From assembly GCA_964019055.1 (NCBI GenBank), contig OZ025224.1:2858376-2922375 (forward strand): a DNA stretch of 64,000 bases, read 5' to 3'. Under the pieces are notes generated by a model, which was not told the origin of the DNA, ran no database searches, and worked only from the letters and a program-made list of their open reading frames with translations. How positions within the stretch are numbered: the stretch's first letter is position 1; each line of letters begins with the position of its first letter. Of the stretch, positions 16,121 through 31,100 are shown piece after piece. A program made the translations under genes and the position numbers. Origin of the DNA: Anthopleura xanthogrammica. Its lineage: Eukaryota; Cnidaria; Anthozoa; Actiniaria; Actiniidae.

Positions 16121-19100
16121 ATGGATAAAAGTGATAAGCTCGTTGGTAAGTTTTTGAGAGGTTTTTGGTCGATGTTTTCACAGCGAAGCCAAGAAACTTT
16201 TCCCACGTTTGAAGGATTTTTATTTTCTTTGTAGAGGGCCGTAAACATCTTTTTAGACACGTTTATGTTTTCTTTAGCCATGGAAATATGTTTTAAAAGC
16301 CTCTGTAGGAATTCCAGCTATTTGTAATGCGTATTTTTCATAGTATGAAGTTAAATAACACTTATATTTTATCGTTATCAAGTGAGCCATCTTCTCTCTT
16401 CTTCTCCGTTTGCAGCCATCAACCAAACTTTACCAGGACTCGAAGCCTTTCTTCGTGAAGTCCTAGGTAAAGAAGGACTCAGTACAGATGCCGAACAACA
16501 AAGACAAGAATTTATTAAGCGTCTTGAGACTGTTACTACTCCTCCTGATTTACCGCCAAGGCCTCCAAGACTTGCGGCAAGAGGAGAACTTTTGAACGAC
16601 TCCGGAAGTAAGATTCAAGACGAAGAAGACTTATTTACAAACTCGCTCTACAGAAATGACACTTCTGATGATCCTGTGGCCTTTGCCTCTCGCCAGAGAG
16701 AACTATCAAGGCACTATACATTTTCTAGTAGGGGATATGTTGGAAGAAGAGAATTATTTGGCGAGAACAGTCCGCTTAATTCACCTCAAACTCCAGTAAC
16801 GCAACAAACTTTGGTGAGTCAAACTTTCAAAGTCGTTTTACGAAACGCCTCACTTTTAATACTAAAAATCACCAATTCAAGACTTTTATAATCACTATAC
16901 ACATATTAAATCACCGCTATTAAACTTAGAATAACTTATTGAACCATGGAGGACCCGAGGATAGGATTATTTGATGTTTTATGTGGCATAATTCAACTTT
17001 TCTGCATGTGGTTTTTCAATGGCCTCACTCCAGCCGATATTGTTTACACGATGACTACTTCTGCTTAGGCAAAATTTAGGGAATTGTTTTAAGTTTTGTC
17101 GGTAAATGGGGGAAACACTGGGCTGTTTTATAAACAAATCCGATTGAATCTAGTTAAATATACGCTGTGAAAGGAAACAAAAGTACAATTTAAATAATGA
17201 TAGAAATGGTTTAATTTGTTAATCGTACCTCGAAGCGATCGATTTTAATTACAAATTCTCCAAAATTCCCCGATTTTTTTTGTATTTAAAAAATAAAACT
17301 ATACCAGTTAAAATCGATGAAGAAGACTTCGTAATCGTAGATTATCCTTGCTATTATTCTCCGAGGTGTTAACGGTATTATCATCTTTTCTTCCTCAAAC
17401 ACCAAATTCTGAAATATTCATAAGACTTAAGTCAACACGAGATTCTGTGATCGAGTTGTAAAGAATTAGTTTTTTACAAATTTATTTACTTACAATAACC
17501 GACTTTTAACCTTGTGGAAAGATATTATTGGTTCTAAAAGTCAAGCAAATGAGTAATAGTAGTGATTACAGAGTTTAGTGCAAGTTCAAAGGGCTAGGTA
17601 GCACATGATGTGATATTGTAGTACTGTATACAATGCAGAATGATCCCAAAGGTTGAACCCTGTCGTACAATGGGAAGCATTTCCTTGACATGCTTGATTC
17701 TCTAGAAATATGTCTAGTTTGTAACAATCAAAGTAGGCGAGGTTTAGAACTCTGATACTATATTTTAGGGTTTTATTTATGTAGGAGAAACCACATAATT
17801 GGGAAACCAAGAGACGTACTTCACTGGAAGTGCACGACTGTATAAATCTACTTGTGGCGAGGATACAACAGGAAATAATACAATGAACTCCCTGATGCTA
17901 AAAACAATGAAAAAAATAAATCTGGAATATCATTGTAAGGGTATATATAGATTTAGCATTCAAAATTGTTGATCATTTCTGTAGAAGATAACAGTTTAAA
18001 ATCTTCTGAAATAAGGAAAGAAACAGAAAAAGAATTGACTTTTATTAGAGTGTGGGCAGAATATGTAATTGAAACTATTATTGAAATGCTATTTTCAGGT
18101 CATTTACAAATCTCAAAAGAATGTGAGTTACAGTAAGCTTGAAAAATGTGCGTAAAATAAAATGAGAAAAGAAAGGAAACAGAAAAGAGAACCGACTTTT
18201 ATTAGTTAGAGTGTGGACAGAATATGTAATTGAAACTATATTATTTATGCTATTTTCAGATCATTATTAAATCTCAAAAGAATGCGAGTAGCTCGAAAAA
18301 TGTGCTTTCAATTTGAGCTACGTATAAATCTTCATGTTTAGCAGTATTCGTTTCAAATATGAGAAGTTCAAGTTCCTGACACTCTTTTCTGAGAGTGTGA
18401 TACTTTAATTTAGAAATGACATCAGCCAACCCAGATCTTTAGAGCTGTCACTATAGAGCCATTAGCTGGAATTCATCCAACGTCTGTAGCCATCGGCATA
18501 ATTATCTTAGAGAAAATTGTATTTTTCGTTGTTCATCACACAGGATGTCACAAAACAAAACATTTTAAAACTAGTTCTTATCCATTATGGATCTACTGTG
18601 CTTTTATTTAATTAATTCAGATTGGTCTTCAAACTTAAATACATCTACACCTTACCTGAGCATGCATTTAAAATTGCTGAAAAAAAAAAACCCCAAAAAA
18701 ACCACAATGTGAAAGACATGTGCATAAAATTTTTCGAAGCATCAACTTACAATTACCATTACAATTAATTTGTGTCCATTTCTGATATCTTCCACATGCA
18801 ATATTATTCCTTACTTCTATGCTTTTTATTTCTTTATTGATCTTTGAAACAGAAGGCACATTTGGGCTAGACTATAATAATTATTTTGTTGATGAAAATA
18901 TTATAAAAATAATTTAACAAAATTTCTGCCTTGAAGTGATGGTTGAATGAAAAGCATTTCCAGCGACGTTAGACATGCTTGTCATTAAAATATTCTAGAA
19001 CAATTCTGATTATTGTACTACTAATGAACATTTTCGAAACAAAATAAATGTAATTATCTCTTTATTTAGTCTATTACTAGGGAACCTTTTATAATGTTCA

Positions 19101-22100
19101 TCATTTTGTTCATTCATTCTGTAGTTTTATACTTCAGTTATAACATCAACAATACTTTGAAGGTTCAGTGTTATGAATATTAATGAATCATTGATAAAGA
19201 TCAATACGTTGACTCCAATTTGACCAAGGATGCCATAAGTTATTCTATAATAGCATAATAATGGTCCAGTGTGAATGAAACCATTCATAAATGACATTAT
19301 AATATTACACAAAGCAATGTCTTGGTAATTTTAGGCAGGATTAGAGTTTCAATTTCTTAATACTCCCGTTTCGAGTTCTCTTTTACGCTGTGTTAGCCTC
19401 AAAACCGTGTAATATATTCTTTTATTCAGTAACAGCCCGTGGAAATTCAAGAGATCTGTGTGTAAAGAAGACAATAAAAATACTTTGAAATTTCACGAGT
19501 TTTATCTAAATTTCTGCATAATTTTTACGCACAATTGAGGCTAACACAGTGTAAAAGAGAACTCGAAACGGGAGTATTACAAGATAAATTATCTTGTGCA
19601 TTGAGCAGCTACAAGATAAATGGATTGAATGCAGACACAAAGACTTTATTTTTCTTTGCATACATTAATTATTTTCTAAAAAGAGAACTAGCTAGAAAAT
19701 GCAAGTTCAATTTCTTTTCACTCGATATTTGTAATTTTCAACTCGCATTTAGCCATTTATCTTGTAGGAATTTCGAACCATGTTTAGGTTAATTTTGTTT
19801 GGGGAGTATCATGTGGTGTCTGGGCGGAAGAAACAGCAGGAAATTCATCACCATTTTTATTCTATTTTTGTATGTTTACCTATTGAATTTATTTCTCTTA
19901 GACAGGATTTCCTTTATGTGCTGCATGTTTTTGTTCTTAAAAAATGATTTTAAATTATATACCATTTATCCAGGCATTGTTGATTCATTTTCCTTAGACT
20001 TGTTAGTATTTTTTCTTTGACAGCATTTCCTTAGTATCTGTGCTCCATGTTTTTGTTTTAGAAAAAAACATTTGTACTAAATACATTAATTATATGTACC
20101 CATTATCAAGCTGTCAGTGTTATTTTTTTCCAAGACAGCATTACGTTAGTATCTCTGCTGCTTGTTTTCTTCTTGAAAAAATTATCTTAATTCATATACC
20201 AATCATACAGTTATGGTTAATTCTTTTTTTCTTAGACAGCATATTTCCTTAGTATCCATGCGGTATGTTTCCTTCTAGAAAAAGTTTTTGTAAATTTATA
20301 TACCAATTATCCAGTCATTAACCCCCAACAGCTTACATTATTTATATTTTCATATTTCTTCTTTTAGACGCATTTTGCTTTAAACAATTTATATTTTTTA
20401 TGAATATGTTTTATCTCATTCAAAATTTATTTAATTTAGAAATCTTTATTCCTTATGCTTTAAGTTTGCAGCAAAGTTGAATAAATTTATCACCAAAATG
20501 TAAACTTCAATTTTTTTTCACCCTGAGGCAATTATGAATAAAGCTCGTGGTAATTAAACTCATGACCCAACCTTTCTTCCCACACTCTTCTTTCAGCGTC
20601 AAAATTTATGTCAAAATATAGTATATTTAAATGTATATTTAGTGGGAGGAAAAACATGAAGAAAGCCCTGAAAAGGTTCATCGTTGTCATAAATTATGAG
20701 AGGCGTGTAGCCCTCTGTCTGTACTTGAATAGGATTTACGAGATGTACTTTGTGCTAGACTATTTACAGATTAGATATTATCATTTGTTTTTCAAGATAT
20801 CGCCATTAATATTACTCCATAATTAACAAAACCCATGTCTTTTGTTCCAATGTTGATTTGGGATTTTAAAATGTTGACTTTTGCTGTAAGAGAATTAAGC
20901 TTTGAAACCCTTGAAACTCAAGAGGAAACTACTTTGCTTTTAAGCATATTAAAATATGCTATTTGTTTCTCGCATATTCTTATTGCTTCTTATTGCAGAG
21001 CCAAAGACAGCGTCATTTTAATTTTACTCAAAATAATAAGATTTTTTTATATCATACTTCATATTAATTTACTTTAATAACTGTATAAAAGCATGTGATA
21101 TTTTTATATTATTACTGTAAAGCTTAGCAGTGAGATCAGTACTCATGACCAAACATAAATTTCACAAGTTTGGAATTTTTTTGAATGACAATGACAATAT
21201 GTTTATTTACACGCTAAGTTTACATTCTATTTAAAGATAATTTACAATGCCGTTTTTTTTCGGTGTTAGCTAACTGGAATAACTAAGGTGGCTATACGAG
21301 CCAGTGAGCTATCTATATTAAGTAGCAAAATTTTTAGTCATATTATAAATGATGTATTAAAAAAAAAAAAAGGAAAAAATTATGAAGAGGAAATCAATAC
21401 ATGAAAATGTATTTTCCGATATAATGTATAATGTATTTTCTGTTGACTGATAATAATGTATTTACTATAAATATATCACACAAAAATTAAGAAATAATTG
21501 AAATTTTGCATATTAAGTTCTATTAGTTACGTATGTACATTGTATATCAATTCAGTGGCAAGTAATAGGGTCACAAATATTTCTTAGTAGTATATAAGCA
21601 AAAATGGTATTTATCATGGAAAAGGAGGGCACTATTCTGAAGTCTAATGTGTCAAATAATCAAAATAAAATATAAAATATCATCGGTGATGCAGCAAAAA
21701 AAGATATTAAATTATGAATTTCAAAGGCATAGGTTAAACTTAGTAAAAGATTTGAAGAGGATGCTGGTGGTAGTGTCATTGAAACTGTTAATAGTTACTC
21801 TCAGCGCCCCAAACCATCTGTTGATCGACTGTTGGTCAGCTGGTCACCATTTGTTGGCCGTTTGTTTGCCATTCTTTGGCCGTTCATTGGCTGTTTATTG
21901 TTCATCAACCATTTGTTGACCGATTGTCAATTGTTATCTGTGGCCAGGGCTCAAAATAACAGCCGGTCAACGGTCAATGTCTGGCTAAATTTTGTACTTG
22001 ACCGGTGAAATACAGTTTTGAATCATATGTTGGACATTTGACCGGCTTATGACTGGCCATTATTTTGAGTCCTGTGTGGTATGTAGTGATGACCTGTCGA

Positions 22101-25100
22101 CCAACTGTCGACAATCTACCAACCAACAGCTGACCAACAGTCTGTGGACAGATGGTTTACGGTGCTAATGGTTACTGGTACTATTACCCATCAAACCTAA
22201 TAAGGGAAATGAAAAATTAAGTATTAGTGAATGATTATCTTAATATTTATTAATTATTTTGAATTGTTGCCTCCAGCTTGAACATAGAGATTCCATCCAG
22301 AGCTGCAGCAGTGATGAAATCTATGAACGGCTTAGTATAGGAGAAGGATTCAGGCCAGGAGAGAGCACAAGTGATGTTTCAGAAAGAGAAACCAGTGCAG
22401 TTAGTCCCCTTGCACCAAGCATTGGACAGAGAGGGGCTGGAGGGAGAGGGTCTGGAGGCAAAGGAAAAATCGCAACAGGATGGTGAGTGTGAACATGCTA
22501 CTAACAGTACATTAAAAACCTCAACTAAAGTTATTGAACCCTGAAACAATCTCCTGATTGATCTAACTCAGGACACACAGATTGAACCCTGAAATAACTG
22601 ATTGGAACTGATCTAATTCAGGGCACAGCTTACTCGCAGATGGGTTTTTATCACATGGCGGTCATATTGGTTGAAACAATGGGTTTGAAATACCTTGGGT
22701 CCCCTTGCCCTCGCTTTGAGGTGTTTCAGAGCCTTATAAACTAAGGCTTTTACTCTTATGGGATATTGTCGCCCTGTGATAAAAGCCCATTGAACCTGTG
22801 AAGAAACATCTGGGCTGATCCTGAGTCAGGGCACAGCCAATTATAACTCACAGATTGAACCCTGAACAACCTCTGGGCTGATCTAAGTCAGGGCACAGCT
22901 AATTATATAACTCACAGATCGAACCCTGAAACAACCTCTGGGCTAATCTAAGTCAGGGTACAGCGGACTCGCAGATTGAACCTTGGAATAACCTCTGGGC
23001 TGATCTAAGTCAGGGCATGTCTAACTCACAGATCAAATTGGAATTTACCATACTGGTTTTTGCTGAAGGAGAAAGCCTTAGAGAATCAGAAAAAAAACTT
23101 GAATTGAGGGAAAAACCCAATAACCTCTGCACACATGTGATTCCCAGTCTAAATCAGAAAAAACCTTGAAACTTCAAAGGTATAAAACATGGTTTGGGTA
23201 CTTGTTGTTAGTGTGTGCTGTGGTTATTGGTTCATCCTGGCAGCAGTGACTTACTGTATCATCATTATGGCAATACTAAAAAATAATTAGACTTTGATAT
23301 CTTAGTTTACTGATACAGTTCAATCTATGTTTATTTTTCAAGGTTTAAAAAGGAAACCAAACCCCAAGCAGAAGTACGTCTCTCAGACATCGAGGATCCC
23401 ATCATTCAGGGCTACCTGAGAGATGTTAAGAGTAACAAGAGAAGATGGTGTGTGTTGAAGGACGAAAAACTTTATATTTTCAAGTCCAGAGATGAACCTA
23501 CAAATCAAATCATTGATCTGCCCAACTGTGATATAGGAGTGGATGATAAGAAAAAGATCAGTTATTCATTCAGGTATGGTTTCCATGGTTTCCACCCCAG
23601 GAAGCCCATGTAGGTGTGAAGAGCATGACATTGTGTGTTTATTTATACAAGACATGACATGCATTTCTAGTGAGAATACACGCCTTAAGGGGGGACTTAC
23701 CTAATTACCAGCCACAGTTGCTAAGGAAAGGATTTAAAAATGTCTAAGAGGTTTTTGTAACGTTTTAAGCTCATGATGAAACCAATTTGTGAAATAGACC
23801 ATTTTCCAATATAAACGAAATTATAGCTGACATGAATTGAAACAAAGTTAAGCATGGATTTTACTCTACGTTAAGAGAGTGGGAAAATATTTTGATTTAA
23901 AAAATTCAACATGGCTTGGTAGCCTGGCCTTTTCACCATAATTATGAGCCATAACATAGTTTGTATTTTCTATTATACAGATTACAACAGACAGGGGCAC
24001 CTTTAGTCCAGCTTGCCATCGAAGCAGGACATGACCTATCTCCATGGATGAGTGCTATAATGGCTGCTGCAGTACGCCGCAGTAAAAACTACAGACCAAC
24101 AAGCCCGCTTGATAATACTTGCTCTCTTGAAGAAGCTCAAGGGAAGGTTAGGTCTCCATATGGGTACATGAGGATTGATATAAGACAGGAGGAGGAGGAG
24201 GATGGGAGTAGAAGCAGCAGCACTTATGAAGTACCTTTAGAACTACTGCCTGTAAGTGACACATTTTATATTCTTGTATAGACCCCTTGCAGCACGTCAG
24301 AATGCAGCTCAATTTGGAGGGCAAAACAATAGGTTCCAATAGGCAGTGTGCATCAAAGCTCACAAAGCACTCTGGGAAACTGAGTCCTGTAAAAATGAAA
24401 CAGGGAAATTAAAGGAACTATCAGAAAAAAATACTCTGTTGTTTTTGTCTCTTGAAATACTTTAATTCCAAGTCTGGGAATCAAACTGTAGAACCCAGAG
24501 GTGGGAGGTGTCAGAGTGTACTTCTGCTACATCACCCTCGATTCCCATCAATCAATGTAATTTCAATAATGGATTCAGAATGCAGCATTTGAATAATCCA
24601 CTAGTTTTTGTATAGTATCCAAACATGTTTATTGATGAAAACCATCATTGGCAGTTTACTCAAAGCTTAATTTTTCTGTCACAGGAAATGATGTCATCAT
24701 ATGGTTATCAACCTCCCACAAGTACGCCAACAAGTACCCATACAGACTCTGAGAAACAAGAATCATATAACCCTCCTCTACCAGCACTACCGGTAAATTC
24801 TGACTCTTCCTCGGAGTCCAGCTCAGATGATGAAGAAGATTATGTAGATGGAAGAGCTAAAAATGAGACCCGCCGCAAAGGAAGGAAAAATAGTAAAGCG
24901 AATATTATCGAAAAAGATATTAAAATGACAGATTCTAATGCTGAAGGTGGTGAAAATAGGCGGTCATATGGAACAGATAGTCCGAGTGATCATAGCATCA
25001 ACCGACTGAGCTTTGGTGAGACGATGGCTAGTGACGAGGCTTCAGAACCAAGAGTAGAAAGGTCAGGAAGTTTGCAGAGGAAAAGAACTTCAACTGTTCT

Positions 25101-28100
25101 TAGCAATGTTAGCCTTGAATCAACTGGTTCTAACCCGGATCTGGCTCAGAAGGAACAGGTATGATGTTGGGATATGATGTATTAATGAAAATAACAATGA
25201 CACTATTTTCAAAGAGCAAGGGGTGGGTATAGGTCGGGATGTAAGGGCTGGGTTTTGTCAGGGACTTTTGTGCCGATAACCACATAGCAACGAAAACTGT
25301 GAAAACAGTAGAAATTACTTTTCGCCCACAAATCATGTCATAATTATTGTGTAATTTTTCAATCTCATGTTCTCATTGATATATTTGTTTTTGTTTAGCA
25401 ACCACCCAGGAAGTCTAGCCTGACTACCGGCCCTCGAATGAAGAGAAGAAGAAAGCAAACCTCTGCAGAAACTGAATCAAAGTTTCTCCAAGACCCTAGT
25501 GCCCATCATAGTGGTATCTTATTCCAGAAGAGACCTCTTGGTGTTTGGTCCAAGAGATACTGTAAACTTATTGCTGACAAGCTAATGTGTTACAGGTAAT
25601 ATAAACACTGTATATTAGTCCCTTGAGAGTAGTTTTTGTATGGTAGTGAAAAATATACGACACAGACGTGGTGTGCTGCGAGCATCCTGATTGGATGAGC
25701 ATGTGTGGTGTGCACTGCTAATGCATATAGCATGCACGCCAAGTTGTATGCAATGCTGTTTAATGTCTCTATTGCCTTCAATAAACTTACTGAACAAATG
25801 TTACACTAAGAAATTTCCCTTGCAGTTTGTAAAACAAGTTGCATGCAACTTTGCTTTATATAACAATGCACTCAATAAACATACAGGGGCCGGTTGTACC
25901 TATGAAGCCTGGATAAAGTTCTCCACCGGATAAAAGTTATCGAGGGTATAGAATTTGTATAGGTTTTATCCCCTGGATAAAGATTTATCCTCTGGATAGT
26001 GCTATTCAGACTTCGTACAATCAGCTCCTAAATGGAAGTCACACTAGGCAATGGGGAATTTCCACACCTTGCGTGACAATTTAAATTGTAATCCAATACA
26101 AATGAATACAGCAACAGCTTGCTTATCAACATACATTCCTTGTAAAAAATGCCAACTTCGGTCGCCCGTAATTTAGGCACTTTATCAAAACCATTTCAAA
26201 CTTTCCGGTTTTATCAATGTTAGTATGCTCTTTACAAATATTATGTGATTTTTTTTGTATTGGATTAAAATTTAGATTGTCACGCATGATGTGCAAATAG
26301 ACCATTTTCGAGATGCACGAGCGCTTTCAAAAATATTGCAGACGCTGACATGATGTCGAGGCATTTTCGGGCTGCTTCAATAGTGCGCGCGGTCTTGCCC
26401 GAAAATGCCTCTTTTTCATGCCTGCGCCTGCGATGTTTTTGAAAGCGCTCGTGCATCTCGAAAATGGTATATTCCCCATTGTGCTTGCAGTGTTTAAGAC
26501 TGATTTCATGCACCATTGCCTAGTGTAAGATGTTGAATACTCCTGACTTTGTGTTTCATTTTATCTCCTGACAGACACGCAGATGACGAAAAGCCTTCCC
26601 TAATAATCAGCCTCAAGGACCAAGACGTTAGTCTGACGGACAGCAAAGAATCCAAAAAGGCGTATGCATTCAAGGTTGGACGTCCTGGCCAGGAAACATA
26701 CAACTTTGGAACAGACTCGAGGGTATCTGTCGAAAGGTGGATTGAACTTCTTTCCTTGGCATCAACAGGAAGGCAGGATATCATGGCACCTTATCCTCCG
26801 TACTTTAAATCAGGTTCGGGTGATGAGAGGTTCAAGTCGCAGGAATCTCTGAGCCTTAGTGAGGTAAGAAAGCAGGAATAGTTGTTATTACAGTTGAGCC
26901 TGCAATGTGATATTGTTTTGTTTCAAGAATCATACAAGTGAGGCTATCGGGTCGATACAATGCTCGTTGTCTCATTCGTATCTCATTTGCATGCATCCAT
27001 AATAACTGCTGTTCCAATAAATTAAAATCGCAAACCTTTCCCTGCAGGGTGTCGACAGTTGTGATACGTTAGACTTCATTGACAGTAGCTCTACTACTAC
27101 CCAGACCTCTGGCCGTGATGTATACGCGTATGATGACATCAGTAGCTTTGCTGCAGACGAGCTGGATGAGGATGTATCAAGTGATGCCAGGTGGGTTGTA
27201 CTTCACTCGCTTCTCTTAGCGTGCGCATGCTAATATGTTACTAAAGGAAGTATTCTTAGTGACATTTTTCAAGTTTCTTGTAAGTATAACTCTGGCGGTC
27301 AGGGATAGCTTGATTGCCCTCAAACGTTTTGGCTGCATCATTTGGTCACAGAGTACTTTGATTAACGCACAAATGTATCTTCAACTTTTATTGGCATGTG
27401 ATTAGATGAGATCATTTTCGAGGTGGAGGTTGATGATAAATTGGAGATGATTATAATGACTGATATTGATGATGATGATGATGATTGTGGCTGATATTGA
27501 TGATGATGATATTGATGATGATTGTGGCTGATATTGATGATGATGATGATGATTGTGACTGATATTGATGATGGTGGTGGTGGTGATGATGATGATACGA
27601 TGATGATGATGACAAGGATAGCGATGTTGACTGATGGGGATCGTATCTGATGATACGATACGATGATACGTAATAATGATGGTTTCTGATAATAGTGACA
27701 TTCATATCGAATGTGATTGATGATGATAATCATCAAGATAATTACCTTGATTGTGATACTGATACTGACTCTATACCACGCCCGTATCTTTTAAACTCAG
27801 GGAAGATCATTCACTGCGTTCCAAGAACCGCAACCGTCGCGTCAAGTCTCCTAATCGAAGATCCCCCAGACATCACACCAGTAAGGGTGGAGTAAGGGAA
27901 CGTGCAATGAAGAGAAAGAAAGAAAAACAAAAGGGATCAAGTACAGGTAAATAGTGTACATAGTCTATATTACTAGTCCATCGCAACAATAGTCCCCTTC
28001 ACAGTTCCCTGCGCCATCTTGAAAGGTAGCCGGGTCTTTGCATCGAAGCGAGACGAACGGTGAGCTTGCAATGATAGAGGAGTGAATAATTGTCCAAGGT

Positions 28101-31100
28101 GTTAAAATAGGTCTCCATCATTGCAAGCTCACCGTTTGTCTCGCTTCGATGCAAAGACCCGGCTACCTTTCAAGATGGCTCAGGGAACTGTGAAGGGGAA
28201 GGATTCTAACAAACCATGACGTCTTTTGCTTGATCATTATTTAATGTAATTTGATTGAGTTAACAGTACCAGAATGCACTGCTGCAGCAGAATAGTATAT
28301 AGACTATATATGCTGTAACACAGTGCCTTAATACATCCTGCTCGTGAACACAAAAACCATTCGTATTTTGAAATTCTACTGATTTGTGTCCGTTGAGCTA
28401 ACAATGTAAACATATTATAAACCTTCTACTTACCATACTATTTATCTGATTGTTTATTATAGAGTCTCCATACACAACTAGTCCTCCACAGAGCGGACGT
28501 GTTAGTGATTCTGGCGGAGAAAACAGGCTAGAAGGGACGGATGAGGCTGGTACAGCTACAACTGCAGAAAACAGGGTATGTGTAAAATACATGAATGTCT
28601 TTCTATCCATCCATCCTTTCGGCTGTCTGTTCGTCAGTCTGTTTGATCATGACTGTCTGTTTGTTTGTTTGTTTGTTTCTTCGTTTATCTGCTTGTCTGT
28701 TTGTCTGTCTGTCTGTCCGCTCTAATCTTATTGGTTTACTTATTTCAGGTATCAACCACAGATGCTAAGAAAGACAAAAAAGGATGGGCGGAATCCTTAA
28801 AACTAAGACAATCCCGGTTCAGTCGGGGACACAGCTTGTCTGCAATCATCACGGGCACCCCTGCTAGTGAGGTATCCAAGACGAGACTCCAAGCAATCAA
28901 GAAAACGAACATTCAGTCCTACACTCACTTGCTTTCCCTCTTCGACAAAGAGGGAAGATTTAGTGGATTCGTAACTGAAGTCAAAGTCTCGAAGTACAGC
29001 CGAACGCAACTCCGACGATGGTGTGTAATAAAAAACGGTGCGTTGAATCTTTATAACAAAGAGACTGAAGAGATACCTGTAGTTAAGCTAAATCTTGCTG
29101 AAATGTGGCTCACCGACTCTAAAGATGAAGCCAAGCATAAGTACTCGTTTGAGCTACACGGCAAGGATGGCAAGACCTATACATTACAAGTCGCGTCGAA
29201 GGAGGAGTTCGACAAGTGGTATGGGATACTGAGATTATTTACTGAGATCCGTATAGAGAGGCCCGTGCAGGCGTCCACAGCAGACGACACGGAAAAAGCC
29301 CCTCCACAGGACCGTGATGGTGGACCGCAAAAAAGTGACCGCCCTGTATCTAGGGGTAAAGACGACGGAACGTCGGTTAACACCTTTGTTAAAAGACCAT
29401 CCATCCGTATGAAATTATCCCAAAAGGTTAACGTAATGGACATATTTAAACGTTCACACAGCTCCTACGACTTCGAGAATCCCGTCCCAGGTGACGTTAT
29501 CCCGCGGGATGATATCAAGTGTATTAATTACACTGGCGGGCAATTAACAGAAGTATGCGTCACTGAAGATCATTATACTTGGAGTAGGGCCCGGTGGTGC
29601 ATGATAAAGGACTCGGAGTTATTAGTATTCGCGGACAGTGTTGGCGGTGATCCTGTTAAGAGAATTCCTTTGTATAACTTGCGAATTGAAGAAGCTTGTG
29701 AACCTGATAAGGAAGTCTATCGGTTTAAAATCCACAAGGGGGACGATACTTTAATTTTTGTCGCGAATAACAAACCGGACTACGAGCGCTGGGTGAGTCA
29801 GCTGAGATCCGCTTCGTCGATGTACGGAAAAGGAGATCATGAGAACTCAAAATGTAGGATCCCGTCACCTCGGGTCTTCTCGCACCGGAGATCCCGCAGC
29901 GAGACGTTACCGCAAATTCTAAGTTGCGCACCTTCGCCAGGGGTATCGTCTTCTACCTCATCGCCAGAGAAAAGATTATCTTACGGATCAACAGGATCTG
30001 AAGGTTCCACGGATACTCTAATGAATGGACATCTTAATGAGGTTATCCTTAACAAAAAGGACAAAATTACTGATAACAAGTCGAAATGGTGTGTGGTTAC
30101 GAGCGAGTTTTTCTTTCAGTATGATTCCGAAGATATTACGAAACCGAGCCGAAAATGGAAGCTAACGGCGGTCAAGGTGAAGGAGGAAAATAAGGACACT
30201 TTGTCAAACATTTTCGGCTTCTCCTTACAATGCGGAGGAGAAACAGCGTTCTATCGTCATGAAAACCAAGAGGTTATATCACAGTGGTTAAGCGTACTGT
30301 ACCGGTATTGCCATCCTGCGGATGATATATCACCAGTATTTTCGCGAAAGGACCAAGAGCGTTATAAAGCCAAAATAAGTCTAAGCCAGGATAATATAAA
30401 AACAGAATCATCTGATCAAGAAAAACGATTCTTAAGGAAAACCTTGAGCGAAGGTAAAGCAAGTGGAAAGAAACTCTTGCGCAAAATATCAGAAGATAAC
30501 CTTCTTCATAAATACCGACGTGCCGAAGTCTTCAAGGTCCCTTGGAAAGGAAGCCTTGAGAGGCTTAACGTTAAATTTCGTGATCAAGTGGATACGTCCG
30601 TTAACGTGCGTGATCATGAGCGCCGATTCTCGTGTGGAAGTCTATTTGATAGCGAGGGAAAGTACTCGGGTTATCTCGTAGAACTCGTGACTCGACCGTT
30701 ATGTCGTAGCGAGGTGCGACGATGGTGCGTAGTTCGCGATGATTGTTTTTACGTCTTCGATCAACCTCGTGTAGAAACACCCCGAAAACTCATCCAACTA
30801 AAACATGTTAATTTGATTAACGAAGGAAACGTGAAGGAGAATAAGTTTATCTTCAGGCTTGACTACGGTGCTGATGAGTCAGCGGTATTCAAAGCCATGA
30901 GCAGAACTGATTTCGAGAAGTGGATTACAGCGATCTCTGTCAAACTGAATGTTTTGAAATCTAGAATTGAACGACAAGAACGAAGAAGAGGGTGTGTTAT
31001 CGACGAGGATGAGGAGTTCGATCCTACAGGTAGATTATATTATCTCCAATACAACGCACGCTCTGATTAAATGATTATCGTGCATTGTAACTTGATTGAC

